Source: an uncultured Clostridia bacterium (GTDB lineage Bacteria; Bacillota_A; Clostridia; TANB77; CAG-508). From it: a DNA stretch of 8,466 nucleotides. Shown one piece after another: positions 1 through 6,153 of the stretch. A program made the position numbers and the translations under genes. The notes beneath the pieces were generated by a model, which was not told the DNA's origin, made no database searches, and saw only the letters and a program-made list of their open reading frames with translations. Position 1 is the stretch's first letter. Each line of letters opens with the position of its first letter. The DNA is taken from contig CANPZA010000067.1 of assembly GCA_947588915.1 (NCBI GenBank), positions 1 through 8,466 of the forward strand. The letters run 5' to 3'.

Positions 1-212
1 GAAATTCCCAAATTTATTCCTGCTATAAGAATAGTTACTAAAATGATAATAAGTAATAATTTTTTTAGTCTAAATTTTTTACGTTTTTTATGTTTTTTTC
101 TCTTAATTTCTTTTTCCATTCCTTTATTATCTTTATTTTTTCGAAAGGCTTTAGGAACATAATCATCTTCATCAAATTTCGTTTGATTTTTCCTACGCTT
201 TTTATTTGACAA
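1..212 (-). CDS. Partial membrane protein with basic N-terminal tail (5' end only)
   Basis: Only the first 70 codons lie in the window; the gene runs off the left edge. I chose the TTG at 212-210 as start because a GGAAAG ribosome site (221-226) sits 8 bases upstream; an in-frame GTG at 221 overlaps that site and is less likely. Residues 2-50 are extremely rich in Lys/Arg (for example KKRRK near the start and KRKKHKKRKKF before the membrane). A hydrophobic segment follows at about residues 51-68 (LLLIIILVTILIAGI). The visible part therefore looks like a type II single-pass membrane protein with a cytoplasmic basic tail. This architecture is shared by FtsQ/DivIB, LCP proteins and penicillin-binding proteins, but nothing visible decides between them. 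It is transcribed divergently from the recombinase gene. CGT, CGA and AGG are used for Arg; there is no CGG. Confidence 0.7.
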   Translation of the reverse strand, partial: MSNKKRRKNQTKFDEDDYVPKAFRKNKDNKGMEKEIKRKKHKKRKKFRLKKLLLIIILVTILIAGINLGI

Positions 213-252
213 TATAATCACTTTCCTTTATTAATTAGAATTTATACTTTGG

Positions 253-281
253 ATTATATCATAAATTATACTAAAGATAAA
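253..281 (-). promoter_or_regulatory. Possible promoter of the leftmost gene
   Basis: On the minus strand TATAAT (258-253) lies 17 bases downstream of TTTATC (281-276), placing a start about 35 bases before the TTG codon. The -10 is perfect; the -35 is poor. The region is so AT-rich that chance matches are common. Confidence 0.3.
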
Positions 282-321
282 CTATATAATTGTGAATTTT
301 GATATATTAATTATAAAATCA

Positions 322-350
322 TTTATTTTTTTATATTTTTGGTATATAAT
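322..350 (+). promoter_or_regulatory. Possible promoter of the tyrosine recombinase gene
   Basis: TATAAT at 345-350 is well placed to start a transcript about 10 bases before the AAGGAGG ribosome site (367-373). The -35 position (322-327, TTTATT) matches the consensus at only three bases. Confidence 0.3.
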
Positions 351-380
351 TAACTCAATACTTCACAAGGAGGATGAAAT

Positions 381-1365
381 ATGATTAAACGAGAAGATAA
401 TCCAGAATTTATAAATTCATTTTTAGACTATTCTATAACTATTTTAAATAAATCACCTAATAGCATAAAAGAATATAATTATGATTTAGCAATGTTTTTT
501 AGATTTATAAAATTACATTTTCATTTAACTAATGAAACAGAGCTAAAAAACATTAATATAAATGATTTGACAATAGATACTGTAAAAAGAATTACTTTAG
601 ATGATATTCATGCTTTTATTTCATATTTAACTCGCGAATATCATAGTAAATCCACTACTAGAGCTAGAAAGATCTCAACAATAAGAATTTTCTTTAATTA
701 TTTAAGCAGAAAAGCTAATTTAATTGATGTAAACCCTGCTCAGGACTTAGAAACACCTAAATTAGATAAAAGATTACCTAAATATCTTTCACTAGATGAT
801 AGTAAAAAATTATTAGATGTTACATCAAATGAAGATAACAGGAATTATGAGAGAGATTATGCTATAATTACCTTATTTCTTAATTGCGGTATGCGTCTTT
901 CTGAATTAGTAGGAATTAATATTAATGATATTGACTTTAGTGAATGTAAATTAAATGTTATTGGTAAAGGTAATAAAGAAAGAACTATTTATTTAAATAA
1001 AGCTTGTATGAAGGCAATTTCTGATTATTTAGAAGTTAGACCAAAGCAAGGAATTAAGAATGATAATAAGTTTTCTGAAAAAGCACTTTTTTTAAGTGAA
1101 AGAAAAAATAGGATTAGTAACAGAACTGTTGAAAGTATTGTAACAAAACAACTTCAAATTGCTCGGTTTAGATACTAAAAAATATTCTGTTCACAAATTA
1201 AGACATACTGCTGCAACATTAATGTATCAATATGGAAATGTTGATATCAGAGCACTTCAAGAACTTTTAGGACATGAAAGCATTTCTACTACTGAAATAT
1301 ATACACATGTTAGTAATGAACAAGTAAGAGATGCAGTTGAGAGAAATCCATTAGCAAATATGTAA
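381..1365 (+). CDS. XerC/XerD-type tyrosine recombinase, full length by +1 recoding at CGG
   Basis: This is a tyrosine site-specific recombinase of the clostridial Xer-like family, often found near lexA and SOS genes. The ATG at 381 follows AAGGAGG (367-373). Read conventionally, the protein stops after 265 residues (stop 1176-1178) and lacks half of its active site. Skipping the C at 1164 joins the two frames into a 327-residue protein. Catalytic residues are then all present: Arg172 (CGMRLSEL), Lys196 (IGKGNKERT), the HKLRH motif just after the junction, the LLGH histidine and the nucleophilic Tyr in IYTHV. The N-terminal core-binding domain covers about residues 10-115. The junction restores the conserved [16 protein letters not shown] region, where the Gly before Leu is usual. 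There is no other frame defect. Its role may be chromosome-dimer resolution or another recombination; the target site is not visible. Family assignment is certain, XerC versus XerD is not. Confidence 0.9.
1164..1166 (+). other. CGG +1 recoding site in the tyrosine recombinase
   Basis: In-frame codon 262 is CGG in the context GCT-CGG-T. Zero-frame reading gives ARFRY and then a stop. Dropping the C reads GCT-GGT-TTA-GAT (Ala-Gly-Leu-Asp), matching the conserved family sequence, and opens the remaining 65 codons containing four of the six catalytic residues. Confidence 0.85.
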
Positions 1366-1397
1366 AAGATTGTAGATAAAAATTCTACAATCTTTTT
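1365..1397. terminator. Bidirectional intrinsic terminator between recombinase and LysM gene
   Basis: A perfect 12-bp stem, AAAGATTGTAGA (1365-1376) with TCTACAATCTTT (1384-1395), has a 7-base loop and is followed by more Ts on the plus strand. On the minus strand it also ends in TTTT. It overlaps the recombinase stop and abuts the LysM gene stop (1396-1398), so it can serve both convergent genes. Confidence 0.85.
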
Positions 1398-1689
1398 AAA
1401 TACTAGGTATTTTTATTTTTTGCCCAATTGTTAAATTATTACTTTCAAGATTGTTTATTTTTTTAATTTCATACATTACTTTCCTAACATCTTTTCCTTT
1501 ATAATACTCATTTGTATTTACTTCATGCACTGCAATAGACCATAATGTATCACCTTTTATAATATAATCTTCTTTATAAGATATTTTAGCTTTTGAATAA
1601 GTATTATTAATTATTAAGCATAATAGTAATAATAAAACAATTACGATTACTATTGTTTTTATAAATTTTTTCTTATTTACTATTTTCAT
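1396..1689 (-). CDS. YneA-like membrane-anchored LysM protein, probably SOS-induced
   Basis: A 97-residue protein: a basic N-terminus, one hydrophobic segment at about residues 11-29 (IKTIVIVIVLLLLLCLII), then a LysM peptidoglycan-binding domain at about 41-96 with the typical YIIKGDTLWSIA start and LTIGQKIKIP end. The ATG at 1689 follows AAGGAG (1703-1698) by 8 bases. Size and architecture match Bacillus YneA, a LexA-controlled cell-division inhibitor of about 105 residues. The promoter carries two LexA-like boxes, which strengthens that reading. The protein would sit in the membrane with LysM outside, holding it to peptidoglycan at the septum. In Bacillus yneA is divergent from lexA; here lexA is not adjacent. 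The LysM architecture is certain; the division-inhibitor function is inferred from context. Confidence 0.85.
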   Translation of the reverse strand: MKIVNKKKFIKTIVIVIVLLLLLCLIINNTYSKAKISYKEDYIIKGDTLWSIAVHEVNTNEYYKGKDVRKVMYEIKKINNLESNNLTIGQKIKIPSI

Positions 1690-1708
1690 ATAACCATCTC
1701 CTTAAAAA

Positions 1709-1720
1709 GAAACTTTGTTC
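1709..1720 (-). promoter_or_regulatory. LexA-like operator 2 (downstream of -10)
   Basis: Minus-strand GAACAAAGTTTC (1720-1709), preceded by C at 1721, fits GAACNNNNGTTC at 7 of 8 fixed bases. It sits just downstream of the predicted transcription start and upstream of the ribosome site. Two near-sites around one promoter make SOS control more likely than either alone. Confidence 0.55.
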
Positions 1721-1732
1721 GTTTATATGATG

Positions 1733-1761
1733 ATTATATACGAACATTTTTTCTTTGTCAA
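1733..1761 (-). promoter_or_regulatory. Consensus sigma-A promoter of the LysM (YneA-like) gene
   Basis: On the minus strand a perfect TTGACA (1761-1756) is separated by exactly 17 bases from a perfect TATAAT (1738-1733). Such a strong promoter on a small gene suggests that it is normally held off by a repressor, consistent with the LexA-like boxes over it. Confidence 0.8.
1742..1753 (-). promoter_or_regulatory. LexA-like operator 1 (between -35 and -10)
   Basis: Minus-strand GAAAAAATGTTC (1753-1742) fits the Gram-positive LexA box GAACNNNNGTTC at 7 of 8 fixed bases and is flanked by G on the 3' side as in CGAAC/GTTCG boxes. It lies inside the 17-base promoter spacer, where a bound repressor would block RNA polymerase. 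Confidence 0.6.
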
Positions 1762-1770
1762 TAGTTTTTC

Positions 1771-1790
1771 AAAAAAATGCTCGTTTTTTT
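1771..1790 (-). terminator. Weak possible terminator after the CmpB-like gene
   Basis: Seven As, a 6-base loop (CGAGCA) and seven Ts on the minus strand immediately after the permease stop codon. The stem is A:T only, so it is weak, but the T-run is well placed. Confidence 0.3.
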
Positions 1791-2583
1791 ATTTTTCAAA
1801 TATTTTTAAATAATATGGTTTTATATCCTTTAGTAAACTATCTATATATATTGTATTTTCATTTTTGTCCTTTATTTTTAAATTTGGAAAGGTTTTTATC
1901 ATTTTTTCATTACTAAATAATTTATTTGTAATTGTATTTAAAAATTCGTTATTTTTAATTTTTTCGTAGCTAGATTTTCTCCTTTGAATATCTTTCATTT
2001 CAATATTGTTTTCAATAGTTATCTTTGTTATAAATATATCTTGAGCAAAACATGTAAGCAAACAATCTAATGATATGAAAATAATAATTGCTAAAAGTAT
2101 TCTTTTTATTAATCTTTGTGAAAATTTTTCATATAATTTATTTATTATATAATCTATTACTGGATTAAAATATTTTATTAGAAATACAGTTAAAATTCCC
2201 CAAAATATTGAATAGAGTAAACATATTCTTCCATTTATATTTAATATATTATTACTATAGTCCCACCATCTTGTGTCTAAAATAAGTTCAACAAAAAAGC
2301 TAATTAGATATTCTGTTATGGAACCACATAAAATTCCTCCTATAAATAAAGTATAATTATTTTTATTAAAATATTTTGAAAATATAATAATTACTACCGC
2401 TCCTACTCCATATATACCACAGAATGGTCCATATATAAAACTTTGTCTTGATTGCCATACTCCCATAGTAATTATGCCAAATATAGTTTCTATAATATAT
2501 CCTAAAAAACTATATATTATAAAATAAAAAAATATTTGCCAAATACTAATTCCTAAAATGGTTAAATTTTTAATTTTACTCAT
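1789..2583 (-). CDS. CmpB-like (putative ABC transporter permease family) membrane protein
   Basis: A 264-residue membrane protein. The N-terminal half has about four hydrophobic segments (roughly residues 12-38, 54-70, 78-100, 120-140) and a fifth near 162-182, followed by a soluble, charged C-terminal tail. The conserved signature of the Pfam 'putative ABC-transporter type IV' (CmpB) family is visible: FLGYIIET near residue 26, FIYGPFCGIYG at 49-59, and WWDYS...NINGRICL at 106-122 followed by SIFWG. The family name is historical; transport function is not well proven. The ATG at 2583 follows a GGGTG ribosome site (2589-2593). It begins 30 bases after the dpaB stop on the same strand, so the two are probably co-transcribed and it may have a spore-related role; that is inference. 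Its only CGG trinucleotide (2399-2397) straddles GCG-GTA and causes no frame change. Confidence 0.8.
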   Translation of the reverse strand: MSKIKNLTILGISIWQIFFYFIIYSFLGYIIETIFGIITMGVWQSRQSFIYGPFCGIYGVGAVVIIIFSKYFNKNNYTLFIGGILCGSITEYLISFFVELILDTRWWDYSNNILNINGRICLLYSIFWGILTVFLIKYFNPVIDYIINKLYEKFSQRLIKRILLAIIIFISLDCLLTCFAQDIFITKITIENNIEMKDIQRRKSSYEKIKNNEFLNTITNKLFSNEKMIKTFPNLKIKDKNENTIYIDSLLKDIKPYYLKIFEK

Positions 2584-2613
2584 ATTTTCACCCTTTATAC
2601 TATATTTTTATAC

Positions 2614-3193
2614 TCATAATAATATTGGACTAATTTGTTCTCCTTCTAATGCATATTCAATTGTTTTTATAAGGTAATCAAAATCAAATACTATTGATCT
2701 TGGTTTAGTGATTGGGTTATCTTGTTTAAATGGTACAAAATAATAATTTCTTCTATTAAGTAATTTACCTAAATTTTCAGCATTTCCACTCAAACCATTA
2801 TTTGTAGATACAGCAATTACTAAAGGATTACCATTTCGTAAGTGAGATTTTACAGCCATTAAGACTGGTGTATCTATAATATCACATGCAAGTTTAGATA
2901 TTGTATTTCCGTGAGCAAGGTGCAACAACCATTATATCTGTTAGTTTTTTAGGGCCTATTGGCTCTGCATCTTGAATTGTATGAATTATTTTTTCACCTG
3001 TTATATCTTCTATTTGACTAACAAAATCCTCTGCTTTACCGAATTTTGTATCCATTAAATAGCTATTATAAGACATAATTGGTATTACTTTAGCTTCTTT
3101 CTTAACTAGTTCTTTTATTTTAGGTATTGTTTTTTTAAAAGTACAAAATGATCCAGTTAATGCAAATCCTATTCTTTTATCTTTTACTTCCAA
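2614..3193 (-). CDS. dpaB: Dipicolinate synthase subunit B (SpoVFB), full length by +1 recoding at CGG
   Basis: DpaB is the flavoprotein-fold subunit of dipicolinate synthase, which makes the spore-core chelator dipicolinic acid from a lysine-pathway intermediate in the mother cell. The TTG at 3193-3191 is the start, 10 bases after AAAGGAGGAG (3213-3204), and gives the family N-terminus (KRIGFALTGSFCTF). Reading straight through stops after 99 residues. Skipping the C at 2911 gives 192 residues, close to the usual length of about 200, with the conserved order: GFALTGS (9-15), AEPIGPKKL, VVAPCSGNTISKLA across the junction, then DTPVLMAVKSHLRN, AVSTNNGL and FVPFKQDNP. The nucleotide-binding loop 'APxTGN' is exactly where the break lies. 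The partner dpaA is not next to it (a nucleotidase lies upstream), unlike the Bacillus spoVFA-spoVFB operon. The CmpB-like gene follows after 30 bases. Confidence 0.9.
2909..2911 (-). other. CGG +1 recoding site in dpaB
   Basis: Codon 95 is CGG in the context TCA-CGG-A. Zero-frame reading gives SRKYNI and a stop. Dropping the C reads TCA-GGA-AAT-ACA (Ser-Gly-Asn-Thr), the conserved loop of SpoVFB, and opens the remaining 98 residues. Confidence 0.85.
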
Positions 3194-3228
3194 AATTTAT
3201 ATACTCCTCCTTTCATACTATCTCTATA

Positions 3229-3237
3229 TATAATATG
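3229..3237 (-). promoter_or_regulatory. Possible sigma-K-like -10 element upstream of dpaB
   Basis: Minus-strand CATATTATA (3237-3229) fits the Bacillus sigma-K -10 pattern CATANNNTA, and dpaB homologues are sigma-K controlled in Bacillus. No clear AC at the expected -35 spacing is visible, so this is only suggestive in such AT-rich DNA. Confidence 0.25.
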
Positions 3238-3242
3238 AATTT

Positions 3243-3269
3243 ATGTAAATTTTGAAAGCTATTTTACAT
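3243..3269. repeat. Short inverted repeat between nucleotidase and dpaB
   Basis: ATGTAAA (3243-3249) and TTTACAT (3263-3269) are separated by 13 bases. It could be a weak hairpin or a protein-binding site; there is no T-run in the direction of the flanking genes, so it is not a convincing terminator. Confidence 0.3.
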
Positions 3270-3275
3270 TTTTTA

Positions 3276-3854
3276 TCAAATTTTATTAAAGCCTTTTATG
3301 TATCTATATATGTCTCCCCAGTTGTTTACTTCTTTTAGATATTCATTTTCATCCAATTTTTTCAAATTAGTGTCTCTTAAATAAAGAGTATTAATGCCAT
3401 TTTCTGATAAATTTTTTATAATCCTCCAATCATCATCTATCATTATATCTACATTTTCTTTTTTACAGATTTCTAGCTTATTGTCAATATTCCAATAATA
3501 TTTATCAAATACTATATTATTTTCATTTAAAATTCTTATTGCATCATCTTTCATTTCCTTTATAAATCCACCTCTTGCAGTAATAACAATAAATTCATTT
3601 TCTTCTTTAAGTAAATTATAAATTCCTATAAACCCAGACATCAAACTGCTTTGTTTGGAACAAGTTATAAAATATTTTTTAATAAATTCTTTTTCTTGTT
3701 CTTCTGTCCAATTATATCTATATTGAAATTTAGGCTCTTGCCTATCTATTAGATTATTTCCTTTTAGTATATCAATATCAAATATTTCTTCATATGTTCT
3801 AAAAGTTGTTTCACTATCTATCACTACTCCATCTAAATCAATTCCTATTTTCAT
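3276..3854 (-). CDS. HAD-family 5'(3')-deoxyribonucleotidase-like protein (NT5C type)
   Basis: A 192-residue HAD phosphatase of the NT5C group, which dephosphorylates (deoxy)nucleoside monophosphates or serves as an uncharacterised phosphatase. HAD motif I is DLDGV (6-10, with the Asp nucleophile and Asp general acid), motif II is TARGG (92-96), and motif IV is MIDDDW (138-143), which binds magnesium. A lysine suitable for motif III lies near residue 126 (DNKLEIC). The cap region (about 15-75) is helical and Trp/Tyr containing. There is no signal peptide, so it is cytoplasmic. The ATG at 3854 follows TGGAGGT (3870-3864) at a standard distance. It has its own likely promoter, and 82 bases separate it from dpaB downstream on the same strand. 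The substrate is not determinable from sequence. It contains no CGG. Confidence 0.85.
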   Translation of the reverse strand: MKIGIDLDGVVIDSETTFRTYEEIFDIDILKGNNLIDRQEPKFQYRYNWTEEQEKEFIKKYFITCSKQSSLMSGFIGIYNLLKEENEFIVITARGGFIKEMKDDAIRILNENNIVFDKYYWNIDNKLEICKKENVDIMIDDDWRIIKNLSENGINTLYLRDTNLKKLDENEYLKEVNNWGDIYRYIKGFNKI

Positions 3855-3885
3855 TTTTATATTACCTCCATTAATAATTACTTTA

Positions 3886-3914
3886 TTTATAACATAAAAT
3901 CATTATAATTTCTA
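3886..3914 (-). promoter_or_regulatory. Extended -10 promoter of the nucleotidase gene
   Basis: Minus-strand TAGAAA (3914-3909), 17 bases, then TATAAA (3891-3886) preceded by TGT, giving an extended -10. The predicted start is about 25 bases before the ribosome-site-proximal leader. Confidence 0.45.
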
Positions 3915-3976
3915 GTAGATTTATTAATTTACACATATTTAAATATATAAATAAATACTTATTTAATGGTGATATT

Positions 3977-5363
3977 TTGAGAAGAACAAAAAAATTTTTT
4001 ATAAATGGAATTGTATTAACACTAACTAATTTTGTTATGAAAAGCATTGGAATGCTATTTGGTATATATGTTTCAAATAAAATAGGTTCAGAAGCACTTC
4101 GGAGTTTTCAACTTGGTTATGTCTGTATATCTATTTTTTGTTACATTAGTTACTTCAGGATTAAATATTGCTTGTACATATCTTGTTTCAGAACAATTTG
4201 AAAAAGGAAATTATCTAGAAGGACTTAAAGCTGTTAAAAGTTGTTTAATATTTTCGGTGTTATTAGGTTTAGGAGGCAGTTTTTTAATTATAGCATTTTC
4301 TAATATAATTTCTCAAAATTGGTTAAAATCTATGATTTCTCCTTTTCCACTTTATCTTATATCAGGCGGACTTCCTTTTATTGCTATTTCAAGTAGTATA
4401 AATGGATATCTTTCTGCTGTAAGAAAGGCCTATAAAAGTGCTATTGCACAAATTTTTGAATTACTAGTTAAAATTATATTTAGTATATTTCTATTAAATT
4501 TTTATGATAATAAAAATGTAGAAATTATTTGTATATGTCTTATTTTAGCTGATGTTATTTCAGAAATATGTTCATGCTGTTTATTACTAATCATATATAA
4601 AATTGAAAAATCAAAAATTACTACTACTATAATTAATAAAATTACCTTTAAAAAGAAAATTCTTAAAATAGCATTACCTGTTTCCATTACATCTTATATC
4701 CGTTCAGGATTATCTACATTAAAACAATTTATGATTCCTACAAGATTAGTTTTGTTTGGTCTACCTTATAGTATTGCTTTGTCTGAATATGGAAAAATTA
4801 ATGGAATGACTATGTCAGTAATTTTATTTCCAAATGTATTCTTCATGGCTTTTAGTAATTTATTAATACCTGAATTTACAAGTTTAATGGTTAAAAATTA
4901 TAAAAAAAGAATATTAGAAATTTGTAAAAAAATATTTTTTACTATTTCAATATTCTCTATTTCTATATCAATTATTTTTTTCTTATTTTCTAATGAAATA
5001 AGTATTTTGATATTTAAAAACTTAGAATGTTCTAAATATATTAAAATACTTTCACCACTAATTTTATTTATATATCTAGATAATGTAATCGATAGTATCT
5101 TAAAAGGTTTGAATAAGCAATTTGAAGTTATGTTTTGTAATATTTTAGATTTATTACTTACAATTACTGTTTTATATTTTTTATTACCTGTTTTAGGTGT
5201 TGCTGGCTATCTTTTATCAATATTAATCAGTGAAACATTTAATTTTATAATTAGTTATATCCAATTATATAAATCAATTGGTTTTAAAATGATATTTTCT
5301 GTATATATTTGCTGTTTATTTTTTATTTTTATAAGTATTTATGAAATTTTAACAATTATATAA
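3977..5363 (+). CDS. SpoVB/MurJ-family flippase (MOP superfamily), full length by +1 recoding at CGG
   Basis: A polytopic membrane transporter of the polysaccharide/lipid flippase type; its closest known relatives are SpoVB (spore cortex) and MurJ-like proteins that flip lipid-linked cell-wall precursors. The TTG at 3977 is the start: it follows GGTGAT (3968-3973) and gives the family N-terminus (MRRTKKFFINGIVLTLTNFVMK). In the zero frame translation ends after 74 residues. Skipping the C at 4100 gives 461 residues with about 12-14 hydrophobic segments and the typical SEALGVFNLVMSVYLF first-helix region, ISGGLPFIAISSSINGYL, KIALPVSITSYIRSGLSTLKQFMIP and the GVAGYLLSILISE region near the C-terminus. 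It is somewhat shorter than Bacillus SpoVB (about 518). Two other CGG trinucleotides (4255-4257, 4367-4369) straddle codons and cause no break. Family membership is sure; assignment as the sporulation-specific paralogue is not. Confidence 0.88.
4100..4102 (+). other. CGG +1 recoding site in the SpoVB-like flippase
   Basis: Codon 42 is CGG in the context CTT-CGG-A. Zero-frame reading continues for 33 unrelated codons. Dropping the C reads CTT-GGA-GTT-TTC (Leu-Gly-Val-Phe), the conserved first-loop glycine of the family, and opens the remaining 420 residues. Confidence 0.85.
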
Positions 5364-5388
5364 TTAAGTTACATATATTTTTTATACA

Positions 5389-6022
5389 TCATTTCATAAG
5401 GATTTCTCCATCAATATTATTATCTAAATTTTTAATAAAAATTTCAGCATCTTTTGCATTCCCAACAATACTACCATAATGTATTGGAATAGCAATTTTA
5501 GGTTTTATTATATTTATAAATTCTGCTGCTTCAAGTGCTGTCATCGTATAAGTTCCTCCTACAGGAACAAATGCTACATCACATTTAACTTTTCTATTAT
5601 CGCAATTATTATCAGTATCACCTGCTATATAATAAATGTTTCCTTCTAAATTTATTATATAGCCGAACCCAATTATTTTCTTTTGGATGAAAAGTTTTAT
5701 TAATATTATATGCAGGAACTGTTTTTATTTTAATTTCTAATATTTCATATTCATTATTTGGTTCGACAATCACGATATTTTCAATTTTGGAATTTAGTTC
5801 AAGTAATTTATTATATAAATCTTTTGGAGCTAAAATAATCGTATTTTCTTTCTTTACTTTTTCAATATCTTCTTTTGAAAAATGATCAAAATGTGAATGT
5901 GTAATTAATATAATATCTGCATCATTATAATTATATTTTATTCCAAATGGATCTACATATATTTTTTTATCATAATTAAATTTTATACAACTATGGTATA
6001 ATACTTCTATATTTTCTAACAT
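5389..6022 (-). CDS. Metallo-beta-lactamase-fold hydrolase, full length by +1 recoding at CGG
   Basis: A zinc-dependent hydrolase of the MBL superfamily (UlaG/UPF0173-like group); substrate unknown. The ATG at 6022-6020 is preferred, 4 bases after GGTGAT (6032-6027); ATG 6028 and GTG 6034 are in-frame alternatives. Conventional reading ends after the CGG at 5665. Skipping that C gives 210 residues carrying the full metal site: HSHFDH at 42-47, the GDTD aspartate at 135 and the PIHYG histidine at 181. Conserved family stretches VPAYN...FHPKENNWVGYI (the junction falls on this Gly, residue 120) and VPVGGTYTMTALEAAEF also appear. The second frame has no usable start before the break, which argues against two separate genes. 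The stop TGA is at 5391-5389, 25 bases from the convergent flippase stop. Confidence 0.88.
5663..5665 (-). other. CGG +1 recoding site in the MBL-fold hydrolase
   Basis: Codon 120 is CGG in the context GTT-CGG-C. Zero-frame reading adds 14 unrelated residues and stops. Dropping the C reads GTT-GGC-TAT-ATA (Val-Gly-Tyr-Ile), conserved in the family, and opens the remaining 91 residues with two metal ligands. Confidence 0.85.
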
Positions 6023-6043
6023 ATCCATCACCACTACTATTTT

Positions 6044-6072
6044 ATTATAAAATATTTAAAATTACAATACAA
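6044..6072 (-). promoter_or_regulatory. Sigma-A promoter of the MBL-fold hydrolase gene
   Basis: Minus-strand TTGTAT (6072-6067), a 17-base spacer and a perfect TATAAT (6049-6044), about 12 bases before the GGTGAT ribosome site. Confidence 0.6.
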
Positions 6073-6089
6073 AGTTTTTTAATTGTAAT
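6061..6089. repeat. Inverted repeat in the divergent promoter region
   Basis: ATTACAAT (6061-6068) and ATTGTAAT (6082-6089) are perfect 8-base arms with a 13-base loop. The left arm overlaps the -35 of the hydrolase promoter, so it may be an operator; it could also be a chance AT-rich palindrome. Confidence 0.4.
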
Positions 6090-6121
6090 AAAAATGTAAT
6101 ATAATTTATCATTTTTTTTGA

Positions 6122-6127
6122 TATAAT
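6122..6127 (+). promoter_or_regulatory. Likely -10 element of the coiled-coil gene
   Basis: TATAAT 16 bases upstream of the GGAGG ribosome site gives a short sensible leader. No convincing -35 is present at 17 bases. Confidence 0.35.
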
Positions 6128-6153
6128 AGTAATGAAGAAAAATGGAGGTTATT

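Noticed and set aside
213..380. Possible attachment site or integrated element next to the recombinase
   Set aside because: No direct repeats, tRNA gene or phage genes nearby; the recombinase resembles a housekeeping Xer-like protein rather than an integrase of a mobile element.
1159..1365. Separate small gene encoding the recombinase C-terminus
   Set aside because: No ribosome site, and its protein is exactly the missing catalytic end of the upstream gene. The same holds for the second parts of dpaB, flippase and sortase.
4502..4687. Minus-strand open frame inside the flippase gene
   Set aside because: Antisense shadow of the hydrophobic flippase coding sequence, without a ribosome site or family features.
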